DNA from: Bacteroides luhongzhouii
GTDB taxonomy: Bacteria > Bacteroidota > Bacteroidia > Bacteroidales > Bacteroidaceae
Direction: 5' to 3'
Assembly: GCF_009193295.2 (NCBI RefSeq)
Contig: NZ_CP059973.1
Coordinates: 5,580,001-5,644,000, forward strand
DNA length: 64,000 bases
The notes under the pieces were generated by a model. It was not told the DNA's origin. It ran no database searches and saw nothing but the letters and a program-made list of their open reading frames with translations. The position numbers and the translations under genes are program-made. This document shows positions 52,061 through 61,102 of the stretch, piece by piece (the first letter of the stretch is position 1; each line of letters starts with the position of its first letter).

Positions 52061-53641
52061 TTACCAGTCTTTACGGAAATAAGTATTATCACGGTCATTT
52101 CCTACAGCACCTGACTGTCGAGGATTTACGGATACTTGAGTTTCAAAATTAGGGTCATACAAAAATAACATATCCTCCATTGGAGCTTTTACAAAATTCT
52201 CCATTCCTCTTATATTATCACGTAGATCATAAGCAATATACCCTTTTTTGCTCTCATTAAAAACTTGAATTCCAGGAACGGTGCCACCGGTACCCTCCAT
52301 ATCCATTATAAAGTTGAGATAAGCTTCAGATTCACCATAAGTAGTTAACAAAGATTGAGTAAAATCTTGAGTAAAACACACAAAACGATTCTTTTCTAGC
52401 CCGGCAAATGGTTTTCGTCCACAAATCATCCATTCAGCTTCAGGAACTTCAAAATCTGTCCAAAAAGGAATAGAATACTGGTTCACATACCCATTGTAAG
52501 CATAATCAATGTATTTGCCAACTTCTATACCACCACATTTTTCTTTGTCAAAGAAGGTTGCTGTCGCTTCCCCCTTATCAGCAACCGTCAACATAGTTTC
52601 CTTTGATAATGCCCCACGCAAAGCTTTTATTAATTTTGGATAGGCACTGGTGTTCTTTATTCCATTTGCTCCATATTCATCACTATCATCCCAAAGGTCG
52701 ATACCATCCAATCCATACAATTCTACTGCGGTTTTCACTTGTGCTACCAAATTATCAATCTCACCATCTGTCAGATGACAAAAGCCTATAGCTGAACTAT
52801 TTTTCACTGTCAGACAAACTTTCATGCCCATTAACTGCAAGGGGCGGATATACTTATCTGCATTTTTCAATACATGACTTATGTCTGCATTCAAATTCAG
52901 TTTACCTCCTGCATCAATAGTAGCTCTTAGTAGATTTACAACATCAAAAAGTTGAGGAAATCGAGTTTTGTCAAAATCCATAAAATTTTCTTCCAACCAA
53001 TACACAGAACTTACCAAAGGACTCATCTTTTCTGTGTCAACATATCCTATACAAGTATATCCTTTGTCAGAAGTCAAACGATGCTTTCCATTGGTCCAAT
53101 TGATACGATAAAGTAACGTTTGATATTTGCCATCTTCCTTTATTTTAAGAGGAAGTAAATACTGAGAAGCTCCCAAATTAGAATTTTCTGGAACCGGTAA
53201 CATCCATCCCTTAAGAATTAAAGTCATCTTACCCGATTGCATAGCTCCGGCAGCAATTGTCAGACTACCACCATTGCCCAATTCATAAGCATTATCCGGT
53301 AACAATGTGTAATTCGAGTTGGTATATGCTAATTGGAAAGCTTCCACATCGAAATCTTTATCTACCACCACTGTCAAATTCTTCGTTCCCGTAGCGGCTT
53401 CTTTCAGTACAACAGACACTTGGTCTGTTACGACCTCATTCTCTTTATCAGTAACTATAAGGAACACCTGTTGATTATCTTTCTGCAGATCGCTGCACAA
53501 TCTTGGCGAATCACCTATGACCACTTCTGTCGGTTTATCATGCGAAACATCAGGATTGATTACAGCCGCTTCTTCCTCACAAGAAGAAACGCATAAAGAC
53601 AGCAAGCCCCAAAGCCATATATATTTTAATATTCGTTTCAT
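52061..53641 (-). CDS. Surface lipoprotein: DUF1735 plus GH18-like domain, catalytic motif altered
   Basis: 526 aa. Lipoprotein signal LSLCVSSCEEEAAV with acidic residues right after the Cys. An N-terminal DUF1735 (BT_3987-like) beta domain (about 35-175) precedes a TIM barrel resembling GH18 endo-beta-N-acetylglucosaminidases. The segment YGLDGIDLWDDSDEYG is at the place of the GH18 DxxDxDxE motif, but the pattern is not standard, so catalysis is uncertain. It may cleave or only bind N-glycan-like substrates. Last gene of the utilisation locus, 35 bp after the LamG lipoprotein. Confidence 0.78.
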   Translation of the reverse strand: MKRILKYIWLWGLLSLCVSSCEEEAAVINPDVSHDKPTEVVIGDSPRLCSDLQKDNQQVFLIVTDKENEVVTDQVSVVLKEAATGTKNLTVVVDKDFDVEAFQLAYTNSNYTLLPDNAYELGNGGSLTIAAGAMQSGKMTLILKGWMLPVPENSNLGASQYLLPLKIKEDGKYQTLLYRINWTNGKHRLTSDKGYTCIGYVDTEKMSPLVSSVYWLEENFMDFDKTRFPQLFDVVNLLRATIDAGGKLNLNADISHVLKNADKYIRPLQLMGMKVCLTVKNSSAIGFCHLTDGEIDNLVAQVKTAVELYGLDGIDLWDDSDEYGANGIKNTSAYPKLIKALRGALSKETMLTVADKGEATATFFDKEKCGGIEVGKYIDYAYNGYVNQYSIPFWTDFEVPEAEWMICGRKPFAGLEKNRFVCFTQDFTQSLLTTYGESEAYLNFIMDMEGTGGTVPGIQVFNESKKGYIAYDLRDNIRGMENFVKAPMEDMLFLYDPNFETQVSVNPRQSGAVGNDRDNTYFRKDW

Positions 53642-53676
53642 ATCGTCATTCGTTTTTAGTTTATAACCACTTTGAC

Positions 53677-54975
53677 TTATTTATTCATTATAGGCACTTC
53701 CACACCACTGGGCCATAACTCTGCTTCCGTTTTCGGACGTGGCTGTGTATAGGTGTCATTCGTCCAGTATGGAATCATCTTCGCATCATTGTGATGTCCG
53801 GTCCGATCTATAATAGTATTTCCAGCGCCTTCGTCAAATTTCCAGTAAGCCTGTAAATCAGATTCGGCTGCCGGGTCATCGATATTATACATATTCTCAT
53901 AGATTTGCTGTTCGGTACGTGCCACGCTCCATATACGGGCTTCACAAATATCACCGTTTAACTGACGACTTATATCATGAGATTCACCGTACGAACGTCC
54001 GAAATAGAAATTAAAGTCACCGCCATTACCATTGTCATTATCCGCCAGTTTATCCCCCAAACTAATGGTTGTTACATCACTCTTGCCGTGTCCTTCTTCC
54101 CTGCTTTGCAATTTTCCGTTCACATAGAAAGCAATCACCTGCGTTTTCAAGTCCCACGTCAATGCGATGTGATACCACTCTCCCGCTTGAAGCTGGAGTT
54201 TTTTGTCGGCAGTAGGAAATTTGCCCACAGGGGTCTGAACCTGCAACTGCTGACGAGGGAAGCCCGTATCTCCCAAACGTACACACAAATACTGCTCGAT
54301 ACCCATTATGGAGGAAATATTCGTTTCATCATCAAATTGGTTAATCCGTATGATTGCTTCCATTGTAATAGCTGTCAGATTATTCACTACATCTGCGGTA
54401 GGGCTTCCCTTATCGAATCCCGGAACGGCGACATACACGTTCTTCAGGTTCATTGCCGTAGTGATGGCACTGGAACGACGCACGAGGTAATACATTGTGC
54501 GTGAACCGTTCATGATGCCCACTCCTTCGGCTCCTCCTATAGAAAGAGGGCAAAGATAGGTAGCATCAATCTCCAGTTCATCGAGTTTCAGAAACTTGAT
54601 GCGTATTTCTTCGGAAGTAGTCTTCCCTGCCGGAATAGTCACCGCGTCTGTCGACAACTGGTAATATGCTTCGGGAAGTGCTTCATAGTGGGTGTCATTC
54701 TTTGCATTATAGGTGCTAATCATTGAAGGGTCTACCTTCAGGCTGACCTTCACGTCATTCCCCGACGGATAAGTCAAGTTCACGTTAAAGGCTTTCGTTT
54801 GGCTTGTCACTTTACGGTTAAAAGTGAAAGCCTCCGTATTTTTACTGGCTGCTACATTCAAGTATGCCGAATTATCGAACGGTGACTTTTCGCTGTAATC
54901 CGTATTATCACAGGCAACCGGCAGAAATAACAAAACTGCGGCTGCAAAGCACTGATAAAGTTTATGTATTCTCAT
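53677..54975 (-). CDS. Surface lipoprotein: DUF1735 plus LamG/concanavalin-like domain
   Basis: 432 aa from MRIHKLYQCF, chosen because an ATG 9 bp earlier (54984) would put an acidic residue at the front of the signal peptide; both are possible. Lipobox FLPVACDNTDYSE. A DUF1735 domain (about 35-165: LNVAASKNTEAFTFNRKVTSQTKAFNV) is followed by a LamG-like jelly roll (about 190-420: ITMEAIIRI, WYHIALTWDLKTQVIAFYVNGKL, ICEARIWSVARTEQQIYENM, LQAYWKFDEGAGNTIIDRTGHHNDA). It is a likely glycan-binding surface protein of the SusE position. It starts 12 bp after the preceding gene. Confidence 0.8.
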   Translation of the reverse strand: MRIHKLYQCFAAAVLLFLPVACDNTDYSEKSPFDNSAYLNVAASKNTEAFTFNRKVTSQTKAFNVNLTYPSGNDVKVSLKVDPSMISTYNAKNDTHYEALPEAYYQLSTDAVTIPAGKTTSEEIRIKFLKLDELEIDATYLCPLSIGGAEGVGIMNGSRTMYYLVRRSSAITTAMNLKNVYVAVPGFDKGSPTADVVNNLTAITMEAIIRINQFDDETNISSIMGIEQYLCVRLGDTGFPRQQLQVQTPVGKFPTADKKLQLQAGEWYHIALTWDLKTQVIAFYVNGKLQSREEGHGKSDVTTISLGDKLADNDNGNGGDFNFYFGRSYGESHDISRQLNGDICEARIWSVARTEQQIYENMYNIDDPAAESDLQAYWKFDEGAGNTIIDRTGHHNDAKMIPYWTNDTYTQPRPKTEAELWPSGVEVPIMNK

Positions 54976-54987
54976 AGCTTCCATCGT

Positions 54988-55890
54988 TTAGTGAACCGAA
55001 GCGGGATTCAAAAATTGAATGCCTCCACGGGTCTGTTTATAAATAATATCAGTATCGTAGTAATCGGCAGAGATATTGTAAATAGCAATGCCTCCCAACG
55101 GTGTATCCATATTGAGAGCACCGTAAGCTGCTCCGGCGATAGCATTACGCGTCACTCCGTTATAGTCGGTCAATGTACCGTCAGGAGTGACTGCCAGCAA
55201 CAGACGCTCCGGGGCGGTCTTGCCATATCCGGTGGCATAGAGTACGGAGGTTTCTATATCATATTCATCGGATGCAGCGGAAATATCGAGCACAAAATAG
55301 CTGAAAAGGCTGCGCTGCGCTTCCGGCAACAAAGAAGGAGTACCCTCAAAAACTAACAGACACGGTGTCTGTCCCAAAGCATCCACAAGCGGCTTTAACG
55401 CCGAAACATCTACCGCAGCACCTTCCGAACCGAGGGCAATTCCGTCAAATGTCCCTGTACGCACTGCCTCAACTGCAGAAGCAACAGAGGTGTTCAGCTT
55501 ATCTTCAGCCGTGCAGTCTATATAGTAAAGCACTCTCGTCCCATAATCCTCACGCACCAACTTCATATCCTCCCGATCATATTCGGACAGGCGGCCGGCA
55601 TTACGCATCGTCACTATATCGATACTGTCCGGCAACGCACGGAGAAAATCCTTCTCACCGGTAGATACTTCCGGAGCATTATCCAACCGGGCATAAACGA
55701 CTGCGTGTTTCGTAGCCTTATATGCACGGAGATTCTGTGTATATGCTGCATATTCCTGCGGATTCTGTTCCTTAAACCCATTCACCTGACTATCGTGTAT
55801 TTCCATTTCCGTCCAGTCGTCACAACCGACGGCGGCAACCGACAGAAAAGTAGTCAGCAAGCATAACTTAAAGATTGATTTATATTTCAT
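54988..55890 (-). CDS. Surface lipoprotein, GH18-like fold with degraded active site
   Basis: 300 aa. Lipobox SVAAVGCDDWTEMEIHD. The rest fits a GH18-like TIM barrel as found third in SusC/SusD loci of N-glycan type (GH18-like SusE-position proteins). The segment TFDGIALGSEGA sits where catalytic GH18 enzymes have DGxDxDxE. The first Asp and final Glu remain, but the two middle Asp are Ala and Gly. It is therefore probably a surface glycan-binding protein rather than an enzyme. It lies 26 bp after susD and 12 bp before the LamG lipoprotein. Confidence 0.75.
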   Translation of the reverse strand: MKYKSIFKLCLLTTFLSVAAVGCDDWTEMEIHDSQVNGFKEQNPQEYAAYTQNLRAYKATKHAVVYARLDNAPEVSTGEKDFLRALPDSIDIVTMRNAGRLSEYDREDMKLVREDYGTRVLYYIDCTAEDKLNTSVASAVEAVRTGTFDGIALGSEGAAVDVSALKPLVDALGQTPCLLVFEGTPSLLPEAQRSLFSYFVLDISAASDEYDIETSVLYATGYGKTAPERLLLAVTPDGTLTDYNGVTRNAIAGAAYGALNMDTPLGGIAIYNISADYYDTDIIYKQTRGGIQFLNPASVH

Positions 55891-55915
55891 AATCTCATTG
55901 ATTTAAAGGTTTGTT

Positions 55916-57547
55916 CTAGTTTGAGGATTGACTATTCTCGATGGAATGGTCTTTCTTATCCCACCAAAGTTTTGTTCCGGCGGCATCGGGACCATTCAGC
56001 ATTTGTACAGCTTGATCTATGTACTTCGGATTTCCCGTATATTCATCGGCAGGGAAAGGCAGACGACGGGGACCGATCGTTACATTCACACTATTGTTGG
56101 GATCTTTATTCTCCACGGCAGGCAACAACTTCGGATAACCCGTACGACGATGTTCCGCCCATGCTTCCAGCCCCAGCGGGAATATTGCAATCCATTTTTG
56201 AGTAATGATACGCTCCAGATTCCGTTCGAAATACTCCGCTCCCGGCTCCCAGGCAATCGTAATGGTGCTTACAGCCGGATGACTATACTTAATATCAGCC
56301 CCATCCATCGGATTCACATAATCCAAAGGCTTTTTCTCCGTATCCTTCACATATTGGTCCGCTCCGGTGGCTCCGCCGCGCTCTTCGAATGAAAGGGCAA
56401 TAGCCTTTTCATACAATGCCTGCGCATCGCCTCCCATATCCCAACCACGCAACGCGCCTTCGGCACGAAGGAAAGTCACCTCTGCCGCATTCATCCAGAG
56501 ATAAGGGTCGGTGCTGGAAATCACCTGCTTTGAGTAAAGGTTAATCATGTCGTCTTTCTTCTGGGTGAATATGCCGATACGTACACCATAATAGTCGTTC
56601 ACTTCGACTTTCTCGCCATCCTGATCGACTGTCTGCACGCCTTTGACAAACATCTTATCCAAACGAGGGTCTTCGTAACCTTTCATAACAGAAACCAAAT
56701 CGGCACTGATACGGTAGTCATTCCAGTTATTAAACAGCAATTCCGAACGGTTCTCCGCTACATGAAGCATGGCGTTGTCCTCATTCGATTCAATCACTCC
56801 CGCTTCCACAGCCTCCTGCGCAATACGCTGCGCCTCGGTCGGATTGACATAGCTCATACGCATGGCAATACGAAGTTGCATGGAATGTACGAACTTACGC
56901 CATTTGGAAATGTTTCCGTAATACAAGTCTTCCAGTTTGCGGAAAGCCTCGGATGACAGGTCTTTGTTTTCCTCCAACACTTTGTCCGCTTCTTCCAGTT
57001 CTTTCAGCATCTGTGTATACACCTGCTCCTGCGAATCGTAAGGGACAGCCAGGTCTTCACCCGAATTATCATTATCCATCATCTTCGAATAAGGAATCGG
57101 ACCGTAAATGTCCGTCACACGATGCATGATGCACACCCGGAGAATCTTACCGAATGCCAGAGCCACAGGGTCATCCGTCTTGTTCAGCATATCGCGGTAC
57201 TGCGGGTACATGTCTTTAATCGGATCGGAAAACGGGGATTTGAGCCATCCCTGTTCGGGATTGAATGTGGAGAATTTCATCACCCAAGTGTCTACGATTC
57301 CTTCCAGATAGCCACCATAAGCTCCTCCCGCCATGGCATCCATAAACTGGTAAAGGTGCTCACGTGTAGGAACCACCAGTCCCTGCATCCCTTTGAGCGT
57401 AGCACCCACAATGTGATTCTCACGCTGCATTTCTTCTCCGTCCGCCTCATACATGCTCCGGTTAATATCACTGTCGAAACAACCGCCCAAGGGAAACAGA
57501 AATAATGAAAGGATCATTATCAGAAGAATGTTATATTTTCGTTTCAT
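55916..57547 (-). CDS. SusD/RagB-family outer-membrane glycan-binding lipoprotein
   Basis: 543 aa from MKRKYNILLIM (two codons MMD upstream are also in frame). Lipobox LFPLGGCFDSDINR. SusD-like helical TPR scaffold: GATLKGMQGLVVPTREHLYQFMDAMAGGAYGGYLEG near the start, ISKWRKFVHSMQLRIAMRMSYVNP in the middle, and TQKWIAIFPLGLEAWAEHRRTGYPKL and YPANEYTGNP-like PFPADEYTGNPKYIDQA at the end. It belongs to the SusD-like_2 style. It forms the lid on the SusC transporter and captures oligosaccharides. It lies 14 bp after susC. Confidence 0.93.
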   Translation of the reverse strand: MKRKYNILLIMILSLFLFPLGGCFDSDINRSMYEADGEEMQRENHIVGATLKGMQGLVVPTREHLYQFMDAMAGGAYGGYLEGIVDTWVMKFSTFNPEQGWLKSPFSDPIKDMYPQYRDMLNKTDDPVALAFGKILRVCIMHRVTDIYGPIPYSKMMDNDNSGEDLAVPYDSQEQVYTQMLKELEEADKVLEENKDLSSEAFRKLEDLYYGNISKWRKFVHSMQLRIAMRMSYVNPTEAQRIAQEAVEAGVIESNEDNAMLHVAENRSELLFNNWNDYRISADLVSVMKGYEDPRLDKMFVKGVQTVDQDGEKVEVNDYYGVRIGIFTQKKDDMINLYSKQVISSTDPYLWMNAAEVTFLRAEGALRGWDMGGDAQALYEKAIALSFEERGGATGADQYVKDTEKKPLDYVNPMDGADIKYSHPAVSTITIAWEPGAEYFERNLERIITQKWIAIFPLGLEAWAEHRRTGYPKLLPAVENKDPNNSVNVTIGPRRLPFPADEYTGNPKYIDQAVQMLNGPDAAGTKLWWDKKDHSIENSQSSN

Positions 57548-57561
57548 GTCCATCATAGTAT

Positions 57562-60500
57562 TTAGAAGTTAATCTTTATGTTGAATCCTATATTCCGGGA
57601 ACTCGGCATCATGAAGTAGTCGATTCCCTGATAATAGTTGTTCGTAGTAGCTACTGCTTCAGGATCGAAAGGAGCTTTACAGTAGATCATCCAGAGATTC
57701 CTGCCCACAAGGGATACATTGATATCACAGACATTGCCCAGCCAGCGGCGCGGAACGGTGTAACCGATATGTGCCTCCTGCAGACGCAGGTTGGTGGCAC
57801 TATAAGTATAGTAGGTAGGCAATCCGCTCTGCGACGCTACCACTTCATAGAAACTTTGCGGGTTCACGCGGCTACGGCCATTCACCCATACTCCTCCGGC
57901 ATCACGCGCGGCGGCAGACGTCTCTGATACTCCATAGAGATCGAGGTAGGCCTGTGTTGCCGAATAAACGATTCCTCCCAAACGGGCTGTCAGCAAGAAA
58001 CCGGCATTAATGCCTTTATAAGAAAAACTATTATTCCAGGCAAGATTTGCTTTAGGCAGTACGCTCCCCAACTTTATGTCACCGGCATTGTCGATGGCTG
58101 TCACATTGCCGCTATCGTCAATCAGGATATTACCGTTAATATCACGCTTCAAATCGGCATGGGTATAAAGATCGCCCAGCGTGCCGCCTTCCTTCAGGAT
58201 AAATTTCGCCTTTCCGAATCCGCGGCCTTCATCGGTTTTGAGTTCCAGTTTATCGACATTGTAAGTTTTGCCCGTTTCCGGGTGAACATAATCCTTCACC
58301 AGTTCGACGATTTCATTCTTGTTGGCCGAGAAAGTAAAGCTGCTGTCCCAACCGAAATCTCCCCAACGATGCCCATAAGACAACATAGCCTCGAAACCAT
58401 AGTTGCGTACATAGCCCGTCTGTACATACAGTTTGTCATATCCCGATGATACAGGAAGCCGCGGGTCGAATGTCTGGTTGTAAGTATTGGCGTAATAGAA
58501 GGATCCGCTCAGCTTGATATCCTTGAATAAGGTTGCATCCAACCCTATTTCCCATGAATCGGTACGTTCGGGATATAGTTTGCCTATGGGATAATTCGTC
58601 TGCGATTTCCAGTCCTGCTTATTGGCATCATACGAATAGGTAGGATAAGTAAGGAAACGGGGGTAAGGATTACCTACAGAACTGAATGATCCGCGTACTT
58701 TAAGATAATCCACCCAATCGGGCAGTTCCAACATTTCAGTGATGACTGCCGAAAGTCCCACGGAAGGATAGAAGAAAGAAGCCTGCGGAGAATGTGTCAA
58801 CTGGGAAGCCCAGTCGTTACGCCCTGTCACGGTGAGGTAGAGCATACTTTTCCACCCTACTTCGGCACTGGCAAAAACAGACTCGGTCGCTTCACGCCAA
58901 CCCACCTGCGTAGCACGTTTCTTCGCATTGTCAAGGTCGTAGACATTGAACAGATTAGGAATACCCGTCTCGCGTATCGGGCCGGCGTAACCCAATTCCT
59001 TACTGGTCACTCCACTATAACTGGCACCAATATTGGCAACAATTGTAAAATCCTGAATACGTTTGTTTATATTCACCAATACATCGGCATAAGTCTGTGA
59101 ATATTGTCCGTTGTTTACTGTATAATGCCCTTGTGAACTACCGTCAGTCAGCGTGTTGCTACTGCTTGCATAAAGCTTGCCTTCATATTCACTATGAGTA
59201 TTGTCGATGCGGACACGCCCTGCCACATTCAGCCAGTCAAGAATCTGGTAACTCAAACCTGCCGAAGCCATATAACGTTTCTTATTGTTGAGACGGAGAT
59301 TACGGTAAGCAATCCAATAAGGATTCTGCATACGAAGGTCACCTTCGCCCTGCGGCCAGAACTGTACACTGATTTTCCGAGCTTCATCCCAACGCTCAAA
59401 ATTCTTCACGATCGAGAAATCATCCCCGCGAGGGAAAAGATAAGCAGAAACCAACGGATTGGAGTACTGCCCCTGATTGGTCATGTTGCGGTCGTTCTGA
59501 AGAATATAGCTTGCGCTTACATCCAGTTTCATCTTGTCATTCAAGAAACTGGTCGTATTGCGGAAAGTAAAATTATATCTGTTATACCTATTGTTCGGGA
59601 CCATCCCTGCCGAATTGACGGCAGCCGCAGAAAAGAATGTCTGATTTTTATCCGTTCCGGTAGACAGCGTAACGGAATTTGTATATACCGCACCCGTATC
59701 AAAGAAATCATCGGGTTCATATCCTGTCTGAGCAGCCGAGTTTAACTTCGGTCCCCAGCTATAAATATTGGAATTTCCCGTTTTACCATTACTCCCCGTG
59801 CCATAACGTCCCTGGAATTCGGGCATCTTAAAAGCATTCAACCATTCGATGCCACTGGATACACCTACTTGCAGTTTACCTACCTGTCCTTTTTTTGTAG
59901 TAATCACAATCGCACCGTTTGCCGCATTACTACCGTAAAGGGCGGCTGCCGCCGCTCCGGTCAGTACGGAAATGCTTTCTATGTCTTCCGGATTAATATC
60001 AGCAATGGCTTCGGTAGCTCCCTTCGAGCCAAATTCCGTATCACCTCCACCACCGAAATTATACATCGGAATACCGTCAATCACGTACAAGGCATTACTG
60101 CTCTGTTCAATGGACTTCGTACCACGCATCACCACTCTACTTGCCCCGCCGACACCGGAAGAACTTGTATTAATAGTAACGCCTGCCACTTTACCATTCA
60201 GGCTGTTCACAAAATTAGCATCCTTAATCTGGGTCAGTTCGTCGGACTTGACTTGTTGCACGTTGTAGCTCAATGCTTTCTGCTCACGTTTGATGCCAAG
60301 TGCAGTTACAACGACTTCACTCAACAGTTTCGTATCCGAAGCCAGCTGCACGCTATATGTATTCTGCCCAGTCACTTTTACCGTCTGTGGAGTATAACCT
60401 ACGTAACTGATACTCAACACGCTTCCTACCGGAGCTTCGAGTGTGAAACGACCGTCCATGTCTGTGATAGATCCGGCACTCGTTCCTTCTACATGTACAT

Positions 60501-60924
60501 TGACACCGATTAGCGGCTCTCCGTTATCATCCAGCACACGTCCGGTGATACGTTTGGCAGAAGCTGCTTCCACTTCCTGTTTTTCCTGTGGAACAATGAT
60601 TACGTATTTCCCTTTCAACTGATAGGTATATCCCGTATTTCTAAGGATTTCTTTGAGAGAACTCTCCAACGTGGCTTTTTCCAACGCCAAATTGATGGAG
60701 GGTTTGTTTTTCAACTGCGACTCGTTGTAGCCAACGGACAGTTTCGTTTGTTTTTCCACTTCTTTCAATGCCTCGATGACCGATATGTTTTTCTTATGGA
60801 TCGTAATCCGGGCATTGCTACTTTGAGCAAAAGTAGGGGTAGAAAGGAGCAGACAGCACAAAAAAAGCATAAATACTCGACTGATTGCCTGCTTATTGGC
60901 TATTAATTCATAAATTTGCTGCAT
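57562..60924 (-). CDS. SusC/RagA-family TonB-dependent receptor with STN signalling domain
   Basis: 1120 aa. Signal peptide ending TPTFAQ. STN domain at about 38-115 (ITIHKKNISVIEALKEVEKQTKLSVGYNE), a CarboxypepD_reg domain (about 125-200: ITGRVLDDNGEPLIGVNVHVEGTSAG), a TonB box region EVVVTALGIKREQKAL, and a plug with NALYVIDGIPM. A 22-strand barrel runs to the C-terminal aromatic GFNIKINF. It imports oligosaccharide using ExbBD-TonB energy. The STN domain lets it signal to the FecR anti-sigma factor upstream. The 178-bp leader holds hairpins and faces a predicted antisense RNA. Confidence 0.95.
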   Translation of the reverse strand: MQQIYELIANKQAISRVFMLFLCCLLLSTPTFAQSSNARITIHKKNISVIEALKEVEKQTKLSVGYNESQLKNKPSINLALEKATLESSLKEILRNTGYTYQLKGKYVIIVPQEKQEVEAASAKRITGRVLDDNGEPLIGVNVHVEGTSAGSITDMDGRFTLEAPVGSVLSISYVGYTPQTVKVTGQNTYSVQLASDTKLLSEVVVTALGIKREQKALSYNVQQVKSDELTQIKDANFVNSLNGKVAGVTINTSSSGVGGASRVVMRGTKSIEQSSNALYVIDGIPMYNFGGGGDTEFGSKGATEAIADINPEDIESISVLTGAAAAALYGSNAANGAIVITTKKGQVGKLQVGVSSGIEWLNAFKMPEFQGRYGTGSNGKTGNSNIYSWGPKLNSAAQTGYEPDDFFDTGAVYTNSVTLSTGTDKNQTFFSAAAVNSAGMVPNNRYNRYNFTFRNTTSFLNDKMKLDVSASYILQNDRNMTNQGQYSNPLVSAYLFPRGDDFSIVKNFERWDEARKISVQFWPQGEGDLRMQNPYWIAYRNLRLNNKKRYMASAGLSYQILDWLNVAGRVRIDNTHSEYEGKLYASSSNTLTDGSSQGHYTVNNGQYSQTYADVLVNINKRIQDFTIVANIGASYSGVTSKELGYAGPIRETGIPNLFNVYDLDNAKKRATQVGWREATESVFASAEVGWKSMLYLTVTGRNDWASQLTHSPQASFFYPSVGLSAVITEMLELPDWVDYLKVRGSFSSVGNPYPRFLTYPTYSYDANKQDWKSQTNYPIGKLYPERTDSWEIGLDATLFKDIKLSGSFYYANTYNQTFDPRLPVSSGYDKLYVQTGYVRNYGFEAMLSYGHRWGDFGWDSSFTFSANKNEIVELVKDYVHPETGKTYNVDKLELKTDEGRGFGKAKFILKEGGTLGDLYTHADLKRDINGNILIDDSGNVTAIDNAGDIKLGSVLPKANLAWNNSFSYKGINAGFLLTARLGGIVYSATQAYLDLYGVSETSAAARDAGGVWVNGRSRVNPQSFYEVVASQSGLPTYYTYSATNLRLQEAHIGYTVPRRWLGNVCDINVSLVGRNLWMIYCKAPFDPEAVATTNNYYQGIDYFMMPSSRNIGFNIKINF

Positions 60925-61050
60925 CTTCTTAGTATTAGTTTATACAGATAAAGTTAGATTCTCGAATTTAGTAGCGTCTGATTAACGCTAATAGTAAGAA
61001 TTTCGATTTCACATCCGGGGGAAGGTTGCAGCTTCTCCCGGATATTTTTT
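60925..61050 (+). ncRNA. Candidate antisense sRNA across the susC leader (DonS-like arrangement)
   Basis: On the plus strand a perfect -7 box TAAATTTG lies at 60911-60918, inside the first codons of susC. It would start RNA near 60925. About 90 nt later ATCCGGGGGAAG (61013-61024) pairs with CTTCTCCCGGAT (61032-61043) around a 7-nt loop and is followed by TTTTTT (61045-61050). The U-tract exists only for plus-strand RNA, opposite to susC. The product, about 125 nt, would be fully complementary to the susC 5' leader. Cis-antisense sRNAs at this spot are described for ECF/anti-sigma-controlled loci in Bacteroides (DonS type). No strong -33 box was found. Confidence 0.6.
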
Positions 61051-61102
61051 CCGCATAGGCTCAATGTATTTTTAAGGTTAATATTAGTATGATATACAGG
61101 TT

